A stretch of DNA of 64,000 nt. Source: Niabella soli DSM 19437 (GTDB taxonomy: Bacteria; Bacteroidota; Bacteroidia; Chitinophagales; Chitinophagaceae). The notes under the pieces are model-generated. The model ran no database searches, was not told the origin of the DNA, and was given only the letters and a program-made list of their open reading frames with translations. How positions within the stretch are numbered: position 1 is the first letter of the stretch; every line of letters begins with the position of its first letter. The DNA lies in assembly GCF_000243115.2 (NCBI RefSeq), contig NZ_CP007035.1, forward strand, positions 3,100,001 to 3,164,000. The letters are read 5' to 3'. This document shows positions 63,679 to 64,000 of the stretch, one piece after another. A program made the translations under genes and the position numbers.

Positions 63679-64000
63679 TTGGAACCATTAGCATCGCTAA
63701 CAAAACGTAAAATTTCAGGTACAGCCCGGCTTACAAGAAATTCAAAGATTTTCAAGACTATTATTTCCGCCATCCACGAAAAAAAAGGTGAAAATATTGT
63801 TTCGCTTGATCTCCGACAGATCCCTGAGGCCGTTTCTGATTTTTTTGTTATTTGTGAGGCCTCCAGCGCTCCCCAGATAAAAGCCATTGCCGACAATATA
63901 GAGTACCTTGTAAAAACAGAAACAGGCGAAAATGTGTACCAACGCGAAGGAGCCCAAACATTACAATGGGTATTAATGGATTATGTGAATATTGTAGTGC
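63679..64000 (+). CDS. rsfS: Ribosomal silencing factor RsfS, N-terminal part
   Basis: The frame is open from 63658 and the best start is TTG at 63679 (MEPLASLTKRK); it runs off the window edge after about 107 codons. The visible part has a basic N-terminal tail, then FKTIISAIHEKKGENIVSLD, the family block VSDFFVICEASSAPQIKAIA and the C-terminal WVLMDYVNIVV. RsfS binds ribosomal protein L14 and blocks subunit joining when nutrients are scarce. The TTG start and the lack of any upstream ATG in frame are clear from the sequence. Confidence 0.9.
   Translation, partial: MEPLASLTKRKISGTARLTRNSKIFKTIISAIHEKKGENIVSLDLRQIPEAVSDFFVICEASSAPQIKAIADNIEYLVKTETGENVYQREGAQTLQWVLMDYVNIVV

Overview
The window looks like chromosomal DNA from a Bacteroidota bacterium, most likely Chitinophagaceae (for example Niabella or a relative). 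The evidence is three SusC/SusD pairs, a FecI/FecR-type sigma/anti-sigma pair, fused-subunit branched-chain 2-oxoacid dehydrogenase E1, CarB without the C-terminal allosteric domain, DUF4421, NifU-like and Uma2 proteins, TAnnTTTG-type -7 boxes and few Shine-Dalgarno sites. The genus is inference. I saw no rRNA, tRNA, CRISPR array, transposase or phage gene.

Layout. (1) 1-3226, minus strand: a SusC transporter and the first 71 bases of its SusD. (2) 3.6-14.1 kb, plus strand: a small secreted protein, ECF sigma factor, FecR anti-sigma factor, SusC with an STN signalling domain, SusD_2 lipoprotein and a Tat-exported phosphocholine-type phospholipase C. This reads as an extracytoplasmically sensed uptake locus whose visible enzyme attacks phospholipid rather than glycan. 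(3) 14.2-25.2 kb, minus strand: a Crp/Fnr regulator, then a five-gene unit transcribed as HD-PycTM membrane protein, polyphosphate kinase 1, SdiA-regulated-like lipoprotein, a giant metallophosphatase/kinase-like/beta-barrel protein and a GAF-like protein. (4) 25.7-32.5 kb: metabolic and housekeeping genes (E1, DUF4421, ArsC-like, Nfu, NadR-like kinase, pdxA) and a possible structured RNA near 31.2-31.35 kb.

(5) 32.6-38.3 kb: a divergent cluster that I read as a chaperone-usher-like surface fibre system. It encodes a pilin-sized protein, a PapD-like chaperone, a three-domain protein whose last two domains resemble the pilin, and a divergently encoded outer-membrane barrel protein with Ig-like and carboxypeptidase-regulatory-like ends. 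This is my best candidate for an undescribed system. (6) 38.3-42.5 kb: carB and a LacI-type regulator carrying an N-terminal zinc ribbon. (7) 42.9-56.4 kb: a polysaccharide utilisation locus with SusC, SusD, GH16, SGNH-type esterase, FAD oxidoreductase, an unclassified 855-residue secreted toroid-like protein and an SSS symporter. (8) 56.4-64 kb: S8 protease and diheme cytochrome c, M23 peptidase, Bcp peroxiredoxin, Uma2, a mini HExxH protein, birA and the start of rsfS.

Several genes probably start downstream of the longest open frame (TTG/GTG frames, signal peptides, -7 boxes). The starts given here are adjusted where the sequence supports it.
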